Origin: G965220305 sp965220305
Lineage (GTDB): Bacteria > Chloroflexota > Dehalococcoidia > Lucifugimonadales > UBA3495
Direction of reading: 5' to 3'
Length of the DNA: 64,000 bases
NCBI GenBank assembly: GCA_965220305.1
Contig: OZ244817.1
Coordinates: 372,001 to 436,000, forward strand
Of this stretch, positions 55,983 to 64,000 are shown one piece after another; the stretch's first letter is position 1; each line of letters begins with the position of its first letter. The notes beneath the pieces were generated by a model, which worked only from the letters and a program-made list of their open reading frames with translations, was not told the DNA's origin and did not search any database. A program made the position numbers and the translations under genes.

Positions 55983-58900
55983 TTAAGGTTCCATATCATC
56001 TTTTCCACGATGCGTGCGAAGGTACTGGTCAAAGAGGTGGTTCTTGATAACCTCCCCGAACACGGGGTCATCGGTTATCCGCTTGTATAGGTCGAAGTTC
56101 AGGTCAACGATTTCCTGGATGACCTGCTCGACCTTGTGGTCAAAGGTAATCCGCACGTTCTCCAGCGTGTTGACCTTGGTCGCGACCTCCAGAGCCGCAT
56201 CCTCCTCCAGACGTTCCATCATCCTGCCCAGGGTAATGCGGTGCTCGGGACCCAAATCGATACCGAAACGCTCATTGAGGTCGGCAATGATGCGTGAAAG
56301 GGCTTCCAATTCTTCCGGTGTGCTTTGTCCCGGTTCCTTGGTCCGTACCGGGTCGAGCTTATCTCCATTCCGTTCCAGCGCGACCTTCCCGCTGCCGGTC
56401 TGCTGAATGCGATAGGACTCCATATCTATGTTCTGCTGAATCTCAACCGGCAGTTCTTCCCGGTCAACCTTGAGCAAGCGGCGGAGATGCCGAGCGAAAA
56501 CGTAGAGTTTCTCAAGGTCGGCATCAAGGAAGGTAATTACCTGAGCCAGGAACGAGTAGAGGCGTACATAGTCCGTTACCTGGCCTCGGAAGTCCTGCTG
56601 CTCATCCTCTTGAAGGTCGGAGAAGCGTTGGATGCACGGAGCGAGCGCGGCGTAAAGCTGGGCTTGGGTCGAATCGGACTGGAAGTAAACGCCGGCAAAA
56701 GCCTCCACATCCTCATCAGTGAAGACCGGGAAGGTCTTAAGCCGGGTTTGAATTTCATACAGCAGGTTGGGGTCAGTCGCTTCCGAAAGGATTGTCGTTT
56801 GATAATAAGGCTGGAAGGCAGTCTGGATGGCATCGGCCTCGTTGGCGAAGTCCAGGACCATCGTGCCGGGCTTGTCCGGGTGAATCCGATTCAGGCGGGA
56901 GAGGGTCTGCACCGCGTTAACACCACCTAGCTTCTTGTCCACGTACATGGTTTGCAGCAGCGGCTGGTCGAATCCGGTTTGGAACTTGTTGGCGACAATC
57001 AACATCCGGTATTCGGGGGACTCAAAGGCCCTGGCGGTCTGGGCTTCCGGGATGCTATTCATACTGGACTCGGTGTAGGACTGACCGCCGTCCTGTACCG
57101 TCCCGGAGAAGGCTACAAGGGTTTTGAACGGGTTGCCCAGTTCTGCCAGATGCCGGTCCACGGCCAGCTTGTACCGGACGGCGTGGAGCCGGGAACGGGT
57201 TACAATCATCGCCTTGGCCCGGCCGCCGATTTCGCTCTGGGATTTTCCGGTGAAGTGTTCAACCATAATCCCCACCTTCTCTTCTATGGCGTACGGATGC
57301 AAATCTACGAATGACCGGAGCAGGTAGTACGCTTTGGACTTGTCGTAATGTGGGTCATCCTCAATTTTCTTTAGCAGCCGCCAATACGACTGGTAGGTGG
57401 TATAGCTCTCCAGAACGTCCAGAATGAACCCCTCTTCGATGGCCTGGCGCATACTGTAGAGGTGGAAAGGGGCAAAAGTCCCATCGGGCCGCCGGGTACC
57501 GAAGAGTTCCAGCGTCTTGGGTTTCGGGGTAGCGGTAAAGGCAAAGGTCGAAACGTTGTCCGGCTGTCTCCGTCGCGCCATCTGCGCCAGCGCCGGATTG
57601 TCCAGGTTTTCGTCCTCCGGCGTTGGGGTGTCGGCATCCTCCGCTTCAGCATCTTCCAGGGAAGAAGAAGCCAGCACGTCCTTCGGGCCTTGTGTGCCCT
57701 CGCCGGACTGAGAGGAATGAGCCTCGTCCACGATAAGAGCGAATCGCTGGCCCGGCAACTCGCCTATTTCCTGGGCTATCACCGGGAACTTCTGGAGTGT
57801 GGTGACGATGATGGTCTTGCCGGATTCCAACGCCTCTTTTAACTGCCGGGAGGTGGTTTCGATGTTTTCCACGACGCCAAGCGTCTGCTCGAACTGACGC
57901 ATGGCTGTCTGGAGTTGGCGGTCAAGGACCCGTCGGTCGGAAATCACCACGATGGAGTCGAAGACGCGGCGGTCTTCCGCGTCGTGGAGGGTGGACAGTT
58001 GATGGGCCAGCCAGGCGATGGTGAAGGTCTTGCCGCTGCCCGCCGAGTGTTGGACCAGGTAGCGTTGCCCCGTCCCCCGCTGCCGGGCGTTGGTCACTAG
58101 CTGCCGCACGCAGTACAGTTGCTGGTAGCGGGGGAAAATCAGGAAGCGCTTGCCCGTCTTCCTGCCCCGGTCGTCCTCCTCCTCTACCTCATGGATGAAT
58201 TGGCGCACCAGGTCCAGTACACTGTCCCGCGCCCAGGTTTCTTCCCAAAGGTAGGATGTGGAATAGCCGCTTTGGGTCGGTGGAACCGGCGGGTTGCCGG
58301 CGCCGCCGAACTTGCCCCGGTTGAAGGGCAGGAACCGCGTTTGAGGTCCGGCCAGGTGGGTAGTCACATAGACCAGATCGGGGTCAACGGCGAAGTGGGC
58401 CAGGCAACGCCCGTAGGCGAACAGCGGCTCGCGAGGGTCCCCGGTCCGTCCGGTACTGGCGGATGGCCTCCTGGACTGTTTGGCCCGTGAGCGGGTTCTT
58501 GAGTTCCGCTGTGAAAATGGGGATGCCGTTGAGGAAGAGCGCCAAGTCCAGGCTCTTGTTGTCCTTCTCGCTGTAGTGCAATTGCCGCGCCACCGAGAAT
58601 ATGTTGCCCCGGTAAAGCTGGCGGGTCTCTTCGTTCAGCCCGCTGGACGGGCGGAAGTAGGCCAGTTGGAACCGGCAGCCCATATCCCGGATGCCGTGGC
58701 GCAGCACGTCCAGGGTGCCCCGGCGGGCAATCTCGGACGCGAGACGCTTGAGGAATTGTTCCTCCACCAACTTGCCGTGATGCTGGGAAAGTTTCTGCCA
58801 CTCCCGGGGTTGCGTCACCAGCACAAAGTCCAGCACATCCTCCGGGATGAGGCACAGGGAGCGGTCATAATCCTGGGAGGTACGCTTCCGGTAGCCGCCC

Positions 58901-59013
58901 GGCGTCAGGTCCAGATAGGAACCCCGCTCCTCCCCAATCAAGCCCTTGCCGTTCTGGATTAGGCAGGCTTCAATGGCCTCTTCAAAGGCACGTTCCGAAA
59001 TGTCAACGTTCAT
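55983..59013 (-). pseudogene. hsdR: Type I restriction enzyme HsdR, one frameshift
   Basis: Motor/nuclease subunit. The N-terminal frame (59013-58384) carries the PD-(D/E)XK core: LDLALFLNGIPIFTAELK. The second frame (from about 58437 to 55983) opens with RDPREPLFAYGRCLAHFAVD and contains Walker A HSAGSGKTFTI, DEAH box LIVDEAHSSQ, and KFQTGFDQPLL. The join is at a C4 (+ strand 58439-58442; G4 on the coding strand) where one extra G is present. ATG start behind GGAGGG. With one G removed it would be a normal single chain of about 1,010 residues. Last gene of the type I island. Confidence 0.88.
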
Positions 59014-59034
59014 ATTACCCTCCGGCGAATGGCT

Positions 59035-59523
59035 TCACGAACCTAACACGAACCGTGCTCGCTCGTTCCTCAGCATCTCGTAAGGTGTTACGCATTTGAC
59101 GCCAAGCCGTAAGCAGGAGTCGGGAATTTTAATCCTGCGCATTGACCCCGACGCTACCTCATGGGTGACTACCGTATGCTGCCCGGCATACGCCTGCGCC
59201 ACCAGGTAATAGTCTGCTACTTGGAAGAATGTGTTTACTGCTGCTTGGTCATAACCTTGCCCGGTAGCCCAATCACTGACCTCCGCCAACGCGGGAAACA
59301 GGGTTGCATCCGGCGGCAAGAAGAAATCTCCGCCTCTAGCCCGGGCCCAGCCCGCCAACTCGTCATCTCCCGCCAAGATTTCATCGCCGACTCGCTCGAT
59401 GCTGTACACCTTAGCCTCTTGGTTCCGAGCCACGAGCCATTCCCAGAAGGCCGGGCAGAAGTCGAACCCATAATGCAGATTCTTGGCGCTGATGAATACG
59501 TTGGCGTCCAGGAAGTATGCCAT
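59035..59523 (-). CDS. DUF4411 PIN-like protein, probable toxin
   Basis: 162 residues. MAYFLDANVFISAKN gives the first acidic residue of a PIN-type nuclease, VYSIERVGDEI the next, and NTFFQVADYYLVAQA a third, as in DUF4411. PIN toxins cut RNA. Its ATG follows the TAG of the ImmA/IrrE gene with no gap, so the two form a pair: metallopeptidase-type regulator first, toxin second. Embedded between hsdS and hsdR. Confidence 0.85.
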   Translation of the reverse strand: MAYFLDANVFISAKNLHYGFDFCPAFWEWLVARNQEAKVYSIERVGDEILAGDDELAGWARARGGDFFLPPDATLFPALAEVSDWATGQGYDQAAVNTFFQVADYYLVAQAYAGQHTVVTHEVASGSMRRIKIPDSCLRLGVKCVTPYEMLRNERARFVLGS

Positions 59524-60667
59524 CTAAGCGCTTACTCCCAAGCTCAAGGCGACCTTGTCGAATGTTGAAAGCGTCTTGACACCGAGCAACCGGAAGGCTT
59601 CGGTGTAGGATGTTCGGCCTTCCAGGGCACTGACGACAAGCGCACGCGCAAAACGTTTGCTGGCCCGCGCTCCCACGTTGCTGATTGCATTGCCGCCGCC
59701 GTTTCGCAGTCCCCTCAGACGGTCAACTTCCTCTTGGTAGGCAACTCGGAACTCGTCGGCGCCCAGCCCTCCGGTATCATGGATGCGCCGGAGGACGACC
59801 AACGTGCTGACCTTAAACCGGCGGGCGAGACGGTTTGTCTCCATGTTCAACTCGGCTGTGGAATCGAACTCGTCCCGGACCAACTCGGCCGGAACCAGCA
59901 ACTCCGCCGCAACACGGTTACACCAACGTTCGACGGCGTGGTCCGGGGCGGCAACCGCCTGGGAGTTCGAGACGCCGGATTCGCCGAGCCAGAGATGGGC
60001 AATCTCATGGGCAAGAGTGAACATTTGCGCCGCCTTGGTATCGGCCCCGTTGATGAATACCAGGGGCGCCAAGGAATCCGACAGCACAAAACCGCGGAAC
60101 TCGTCGGGGTTGAGCCGCCGTTGGGTATTGCCGCTCACCACGCCGCTTACCATCACGAGAATACCCAGCGAGTCCGCCTGCTCAATGAACTGCCGCAACG
60201 CATCGGTCCAAGTTGGAGCTTGCCGCCGCTGTTCAACATCGAAACCGAGAGCGTCACTCAGGCGCGTTCCGGCAATAACCGGAGAGATAGCGGTGTCGAG
60301 GCTGCCGACGAACTCCAGCGGCGGCTCACCGGCAGTGCGCGCCTCTTCCCTGTACCAGTCCTGACGTTGCTGACAGAAGTAAAGGGTGTCCAACAAGTCC
60401 GGGGATGGACGGCTGACAGCCACATCCCCGATGGTGCGGAAATCCGTCACCGGAAGCTCCTCAACCGGGGGATTCTTGAGAAACAAATAGCCTATAGGCG
60501 TGCGCGTGGCCTTGGCGAAGTCCTCCAACTGCTTGAAGGTCGGTAACGTCCCTTCCTTCTCCCATGAATCGAGTTTGGGGAACCGCTTCTGGAGGTACTC
60601 GGCGCTTCGTCCGGACCGTTCCCGCGCCCAGCGCAGCAGTTCCGGCTCAACCCCAACCCCGGTTCAC
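59524..60667 (-). CDS. ImmA/IrrE metallopeptidase antitoxin, N-terminal frameshift
   Basis: About 380 residues if full length. The peptidase motif AHEIAHLWLGE is near the middle, with Glu-rich helix after it; an XRE-like helix region opens the protein (ELLRWARERSGRSAEYLQKRF). GTG at 60667 overlaps the hsdS stop (GTGA), but an extra G in the first G4 shifts the frame within four codons. Removing it gives VNRVGVEPELLRW, a natural start. As written, only an internal TTG (60528) would start. Likely antitoxin for the DUF4411 gene. Confidence 0.8.
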
Positions 60668-61998
60668 GCGGCCTCCCCCCTAACATCAATCCGCCCGGTG
60701 ACGGCGGCGGAGATGAGGGCCGTGCGAAGCTCTCGCAGGCGTAGGATCGCTTCTTGTACCTTCACTATGAGGCCGTCGAGTTTCGCTGTCTCCCGATCCA
60801 GAAAAGAGATTATAGTTTGTTGCTCGGAAATGCTTGGCAACTGGATTGAGATAGTGTTCATGTCGCTCTGCGTGAGTTTGTCCCTCGTAGTGCCGTCAAT
60901 AAACGCGCGGTAATCGACACAGTTCAGGACACTGGATAAGAACTTAGAAAAAATCTGCGGACCTGGACGCAGCACATGGGCATGATTGTTGACCCATATT
61001 TTCCCGCTGACCGTGAATGCAACTTCCCGGTCGCGGTCTAAGAAGGGCGCACCATCTTCCCCAACTAGCACGAGTTCTTCATCAAATATCCAACCGTCAA
61101 TGTAGTCGACGATAGAATTCGCCCCCCAGTAAGGATAGTCCCCGGTCATTTCACTTCGTTCTTGCCCATTTAGAGGGACGCGCTGGCTATCCAGACACTC
61201 GGTAAGCCAAGCGAGTCTCTTCACCTCCCAATGGGCCGGAATCTCCCCCAGCCACTCGACGCCGGAGTCCTTCATCAGCGCGTCGGGGTCTAGGCCCCTG
61301 GTAACGGCCCTAGTGATGAGGGCTGTGCGCTTTTCCTGGAGCAACTCTATGAGCCGCTCCTTCTTGGAGACCAGCGCGTCAATCCTGGCCGTTTCCCGGT
61401 CCAGGAAGGCGGCGATGGCCTGCTGTTCGGGGAGGGGCGGGATTGGGTGTTTTAGGTTCTTAATGAACGACTCAGGGACCCGTTTCTGGCCGCCAGCGCC
61501 ATACATTTCGGCTTCACCGAGCTTGCGGAAAGCATCGGTCAGGGTCAAATAGAAGGCGAACCGCTTATCGAGTTCCGGGCTGCATCTCATTACGTGGAGC
61601 TCGGTTGTGCCAAAGGCGATTCCGTTGGCAAGTTCACTGGCCAGCGACCCCTTACCATTCTCGAAGCACGGGGTAATCTTAGCGACCACGACATCCCCAT
61701 TACTGAAATAGGTATAGCCGTCTGCCACGTCGGAGAGTTCCTTTGTCAGCGATAAGTCCAAGCCACCGTATTCGCCAACGGACTCCATTGGCACAAAAGA
61801 AACATCTGTTTCAGGGGCCAACTTACGCACTTCCGAAGCTCTGGGGTTCAGGGCAGCCACGTACTTGAGCCGACGCACCTTCCAATGCGCCGGAATCTCC
61901 CCCAGCCACTCGACGCCGGAGGGCTTGTAGGCGGGGTAGGGCTTGTATTTGTTAGTCAATGTTGCTGCCCTGTATGCGTCGTTACTATTGCCATCCAT
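60664..61998 (-). CDS. hsdS: Type I restriction specificity subunit HsdS
   Basis: About 444 residues with two half-subunits. Each begins with the same pattern (GVEWLGEIPAHWKVRRLKYV at about 25 and GVEWLGEIPAHWEVKRLAWL at about 240), followed by a target recognition domain and a coiled-coil spacer (LPEQQAIAAFLDRETARIDALV and ISEQQTIISFLDRETAKLDGLI). It sets the split DNA target for HsdM and HsdR. ATG at 61998 is preferred, overlapping the TIR gene by 14 bases; an earlier in-frame start at 62088 is possible. Confidence 0.92.
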   Translation of the reverse strand: MDGNSNDAYRAATLTNKYKPYPAYKPSGVEWLGEIPAHWKVRRLKYVAALNPRASEVRKLAPETDVSFVPMESVGEYGGLDLSLTKELSDVADGYTYFSNGDVVVAKITPCFENGKGSLASELANGIAFGTTELHVMRCSPELDKRFAFYLTLTDAFRKLGEAEMYGAGGQKRVPESFIKNLKHPIPPLPEQQAIAAFLDRETARIDALVSKKERLIELLQEKRTALITRAVTRGLDPDALMKDSGVEWLGEIPAHWEVKRLAWLTECLDSQRVPLNGQERSEMTGDYPYWGANSIVDYIDGWIFDEELVLVGEDGAPFLDRDREVAFTVSGKIWVNNHAHVLRPGPQIFSKFLSSVLNCVDYRAFIDGTTRDKLTQSDMNTISIQLPSISEQQTIISFLDRETAKLDGLIVKVQEAILRLRELRTALISAAVTGRIDVRGEAA

Positions 61999-62560
61999 CC
62001 GAACACTTTCGACGTGTCCAATTTCGTCCAAATGGCCTTCGGCCATTATTGGGCGGAGTTCCTTTCCGACGGTTGAAAGCCCGTTCAATCCATTCGCTGA
62101 TTTGCGCAGGCGTCCAAGGGTTCGGCCAATTGTAAATCAGCGCATAGGTGTCATCACCCTGCCAGTTGTCCGCGAGCCTTGGCGGAATCAGATGGGGATT
62201 TAGCGTTCGCTTCCCATAGTCTGGGTGATTGGGCAACAGGATACCCAATAATCCGCATCGGGAGTTCCTTTTGGTCTTTCGGATGCTGGAGCCGATCTCC
62301 CAATCCACGTGCTTGCGCTGCCAGGTGCAGGGGCCAATCAGCACAATTGTCACAGTCGCGTCGCGGATGTAATCGTCGCGTATCTTTTGGCGCACTGTGG
62401 CTGTTTTTAGGTCGGTGTCGTCAATGTTTCCGGTGTCAACCGACCGGTCCACGATTCGCTTTCCCATCATGCGGACGAACGCTCCCTTCCTTTTGATGTC
62501 CTGTTCGTGAAAGCTGATGAACACTTTGTGCCGGGGAATTTGGCTCATCGTCACTTCCAT
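61985..62560 (-). CDS. TIR-domain protein, DUF1863 (ThsB-like)
   Basis: 191 residues. KVFISFHEQD starts the TIR fold, IRDDYIRDATVTIVLIGPCTW is the second strand pair, and KHVDWEIGSS carries the Trp-Glu of the likely NADase site (Glu88). DUF1863 TIR proteins include ThsB of Thoeris, which makes a signal molecule when phage is sensed. No ThsA is seen; the partner here is the small membrane protein upstream, which overlaps it by 10 bases. It is in turn overlapped by hsdS. Confidence 0.87.
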   Translation of the reverse strand: MEVTMSQIPRHKVFISFHEQDIKRKGAFVRMMGKRIVDRSVDTGNIDDTDLKTATVRQKIRDDYIRDATVTIVLIGPCTWQRKHVDWEIGSSIRKTKRNSRCGLLGILLPNHPDYGKRTLNPHLIPPRLADNWQGDDTYALIYNWPNPWTPAQISEWIERAFNRRKGTPPNNGRRPFGRNWTRRKCSDGWQ

Positions 62561-63051
62561 CCTTCTGTTAAGGGGGTATCAGAGGGGATTATCAGCAGCC
62601 AGGTGAGGAGTACCGTCACGGTGACCAAGACATAGAACGGCAATATCGAGAAAGACTTGAACAACGCCCAACAGAACTGCCCTATTTCCGATCCGATCGG
62701 GGCCACGGTATAGAGGTCGGATGTAGCTATCTTCCCATCGTGGACTTTTCCGACAAAGGCGCAGTACGACTTACGGAACCGCCGCTCCAGTGCCAGATAG
62801 TAGGAGTCCAGGAACAGGAACAGCAGGGTTGGAACCAGAGCGATCAGAGCGTGCTGTGGCTCTCCCGTCCGGGCCACCAGTACCAGGGTGGCGGCGACGA
62901 GAGTGACGCACCAAACCTTGCAGGAACGGCTGTTCTCGGCCATGCGATTTATCACGCCCTGCATCATGGTCAGGTGCGTCTGAACGGCGGAGGATTCTTC
63001 ATTGAGGGATGGTTCTTGACCATGTTGGCCTGCTTCCTCAGTATTTGTCAT
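62551..63051 (-). CDS. Small membrane protein paired with the TIR gene
   Basis: 166 residues. A soluble N-terminus with HLTMMQGVINRMAENS is followed by TM1 (about 44-60), TM2 (67-86, ending LDSYYLALERRFR), a cytoplasmic loop, and a long or double TM segment (129-156). The pattern of QGVINRMA...LDSYYL...ERRFR recurs in unnamed proteins that I recall beside TIR genes, but I cannot give a family name; SLATT-like membrane effectors are a loose comparison. ATGA overlap with the AbiEi-like gene upstream. Confidence 0.75.
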   Translation of the reverse strand: MTNTEEAGQHGQEPSLNEESSAVQTHLTMMQGVINRMAENSRSCKVWCVTLVAATLVLVARTGEPQHALIALVPTLLFLFLDSYYLALERRFRKSYCAFVGKVHDGKIATSDLYTVAPIGSEIGQFCWALFKSFSILPFYVLVTVTVLLTWLLIIPSDTPLTEGWK

Positions 63052-63650
63052 AGTACGCCGGTTTCCATGATGGCGCTGAGGCGGCGTGAGGGCAGGACCT
63101 CAAGAGTGCGCATAAGTTCAGCGGTCGTGACCTTTCTGTCTTGGAGAGCCTCCCGCAGGGCTTCCAGCGCGGCCTCCCGTCCGATAAGGCGTTGGAAGCG
63201 AAAACAGTCAACTATCGTGCGGGCCGGGGAGGTAATCCGAGTCGGCACCTCCTCAAAGCTGGTTTCCTGGACTCCATAGGTCAAGGCGGCAGCGCTGAAA
63301 CGGACCAGACGAACCCCAATTCCCTTCAGCGTAGGCGCCTTCGCCTTGTGCGGAATGCCGATCCAGACTTGGCGCGGAAGCTGGGTGCCAATCTCATGCA
63401 CCTGGAGTGCTGAGAGGAGGCAGACAATCGCAATGGGAACTCGTGCGCAGACAGAAGCTATCGAGTAGCGTTCTGTGATTTCAGATTCAGCCAGCCGGTA
63501 AAGACCCCAGCCTACCCGCTCGACGGCTTCATCCGCCTCAAGTTGTCGGAGCCTGTGGTAGGGTATTCCCAGCGACTCCAGTTGGCTGGGACGAAAGAAG
63601 TTGCCAATGCCGGCCTCATGAAGGATGTCTTGATTGAGTTCGACGGTCAT
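63048..63650 (-). CDS. AbiEi-like transcriptional regulator/antitoxin
   Basis: 200 residues. An N-terminal winged helix (FFRPSQLESLGIPYHRLRQLEADEAVERVGWGLYRL, quoted in parts) and a C-terminal domain with RTIVDCFRFQRLIGREAALEALREAL match the AbiEi family, the antitoxin half of type IV toxin-antitoxin systems. The usual toxin, the nucleotidyltransferase AbiEii, does not follow; instead comes the membrane/TIR pair. AbiEi proteins repress their own promoter through inverted repeats, and such a repeat lies upstream (63725-63751). Confidence 0.85.
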   Translation of the reverse strand: MTVELNQDILHEAGIGNFFRPSQLESLGIPYHRLRQLEADEAVERVGWGLYRLAESEITERYSIASVCARVPIAIVCLLSALQVHEIGTQLPRQVWIGIPHKAKAPTLKGIGVRLVRFSAAALTYGVQETSFEEVPTRITSPARTIVDCFRFQRLIGREAALEALREALQDRKVTTAELMRTLEVLPSRRLSAIMETGVL

Positions 63651-63724
63651 TGCGTGTCAATCCTGTCGGCGTTTGCGATTGCGCTACCAACATTCTACAA
63701 GAACGCAATGAGTTTGTAAATTTA

Positions 63725-63766
63725 GTCGGCAAGTATTATAAGTTTGCCGACCTTTTCAAGTGTCAA
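63725..63766 (-). promoter_or_regulatory. Promoter and operator of the AbiEi/TIR operon
   Basis: On the minus strand TTGACA (63761-63766) and TATAAT (63735-63740) are both perfect boxes but 20 bases apart, longer than ideal. The -10 lies inside a perfect inverted repeat, GTCGGCAA (63725-63732) and TTGCCGAC (63744-63751). Binding there would block the -10, which fits repression by the AbiEi-like protein encoded 75 bases downstream. Confidence 0.7.
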
Positions 63767-63770
63767 GCCG

Positions 63771-64000
63771 TTAAGCAGACGCTGACGCTGTAACCTCTCG
63801 CAACATCCGAACGATGTCCTCTTCAATGCCTTGAATGTCTGCCTCTATGTCCTCCAAGGGACGCGGTGGGGAATACCGATAGAAGTAGCGGTTGAAATTG
63901 ATTTCGTAGCCGACTATCCCAACTCCTTTGTCCTTGGCGTCCCTCTTGGACTCGTCAATCCAGGCGTCGGGTACGTTGGGCTTGACTTCACGTTCGAAGA
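63771..64000 (-). CDS. hsdM: Type I methyltransferase HsdM, C-terminal part (cut by window edge)
   Basis: The minus-strand reading from the window edge gives EREVKPNVPDAWID, then GIVGYEINFNRYFYRY and PPRPLEDIEADIQGIEEDI, ending at TAA (63771-63773). This is the conserved tail of HsdM N6-adenine methyltransferases. Only about 76 codons are visible; the catalytic NPPF part lies right of the window. It is the first visible gene of the type I island and is followed by an independent promoter. Confidence 0.9.
   Translation of the reverse strand, partial: FEREVKPNVPDAWIDESKRDAKDKGVGIVGYEINFNRYFYRYSPPRPLEDIEADIQGIEEDIVRMLREVTASASA

Noticed and set aside
61985..62560. A complete Thoeris system
   Set aside because: The TIR protein is ThsB-like, but no ThsA (SIR2 or Macro/SLOG effector) lies near it.
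63048..63650. A complete AbiE toxin-antitoxin pair
   Set aside because: No AbiEii nucleotidyltransferase follows; the next genes are the membrane and TIR proteins.

Overview
Organism. GC-rich bacterial DNA with many TTG and GTG starts and strong GGAGG-type ribosome binding sites. The mix of a DUF3105 membrane protein, a complete minCDE operon, an HMG-CoA-synthase-like protein fused to DUF35 beside an SCP2-type thiolase, BNR/VPS10-like repeat proteins and a scattered purine cluster suggests a Chloroflexota genome, probably Dehalococcoidia/SAR202-like. This is inference from gene content, not a measured placement.

Layout. Bases 1-24,200 are an ordinary housekeeping block. On the minus strand lie miaA (cut by the window edge), tpiA, apgM, pgk, a polyprenyl-synthase-like gene and a Sua5/TsaC gene. 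On the plus strand are guaA, purD, two unknown genes, purE, a HAD phosphatase, a small Imm_superinfect-like membrane protein, purB, purC, a DUF3105 protein, purS and a BNR-repeat protein. Then come thioredoxin and glutaredoxin genes, an ABM monooxygenase, a class III aminotransferase, minE-minD-minC, and the thiolase plus HMG-CoA-synthase/DUF35 pair.

At 24,461 a tRNA-Val(TAC) marks a sharp change. From there to about 56,000 the DNA is an accessory region full of mobile DNA and broken genes. It holds a decayed Gabija locus (gajA with an amber codon, gajB with a frameshift), an epimerase pseudogene, two IS630 copies with a conserved A7 slippery site, a MITE-like element, and an intact-looking operon of MerR regulator, N6-adenine methyltransferase and PD-(D/E)XK protein. 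It continues with a DUF429-like gene, a BFN-ClpN fusion, a NUDIX gene, two facing tyrosine recombinase copies with a dif-like site, a GH15 glucoamylase bracketed by ISAs1-like end repeats, an interrupted DUF2236 oxygenase gene, an OppC pseudogene, a molybdopterin oxidoreductase, a gamma-glutamyltransferase, and nested IS5 and IS701 elements.

From 55,983 to the window end is a minus-strand type I restriction-modification island: hsdM (partial), an AbiEi-like regulator, a small membrane protein, a DUF1863 TIR protein, hsdS, an ImmA/IrrE peptidase, a DUF4411 PIN-like toxin and hsdR. The AbiEi-like gene has its own promoter, whose -10 box sits inside a perfect inverted repeat. The AbiEi/membrane/TIR cassette inside the type I operon and the MerR/methyltransferase/nuclease operon are the two best candidates here for undescribed defence systems. 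Several frameshifts in the type I island fall in G4 or A6G4 runs, so some broken genes may be sequence errors; the Gabija lesions are not of that kind.
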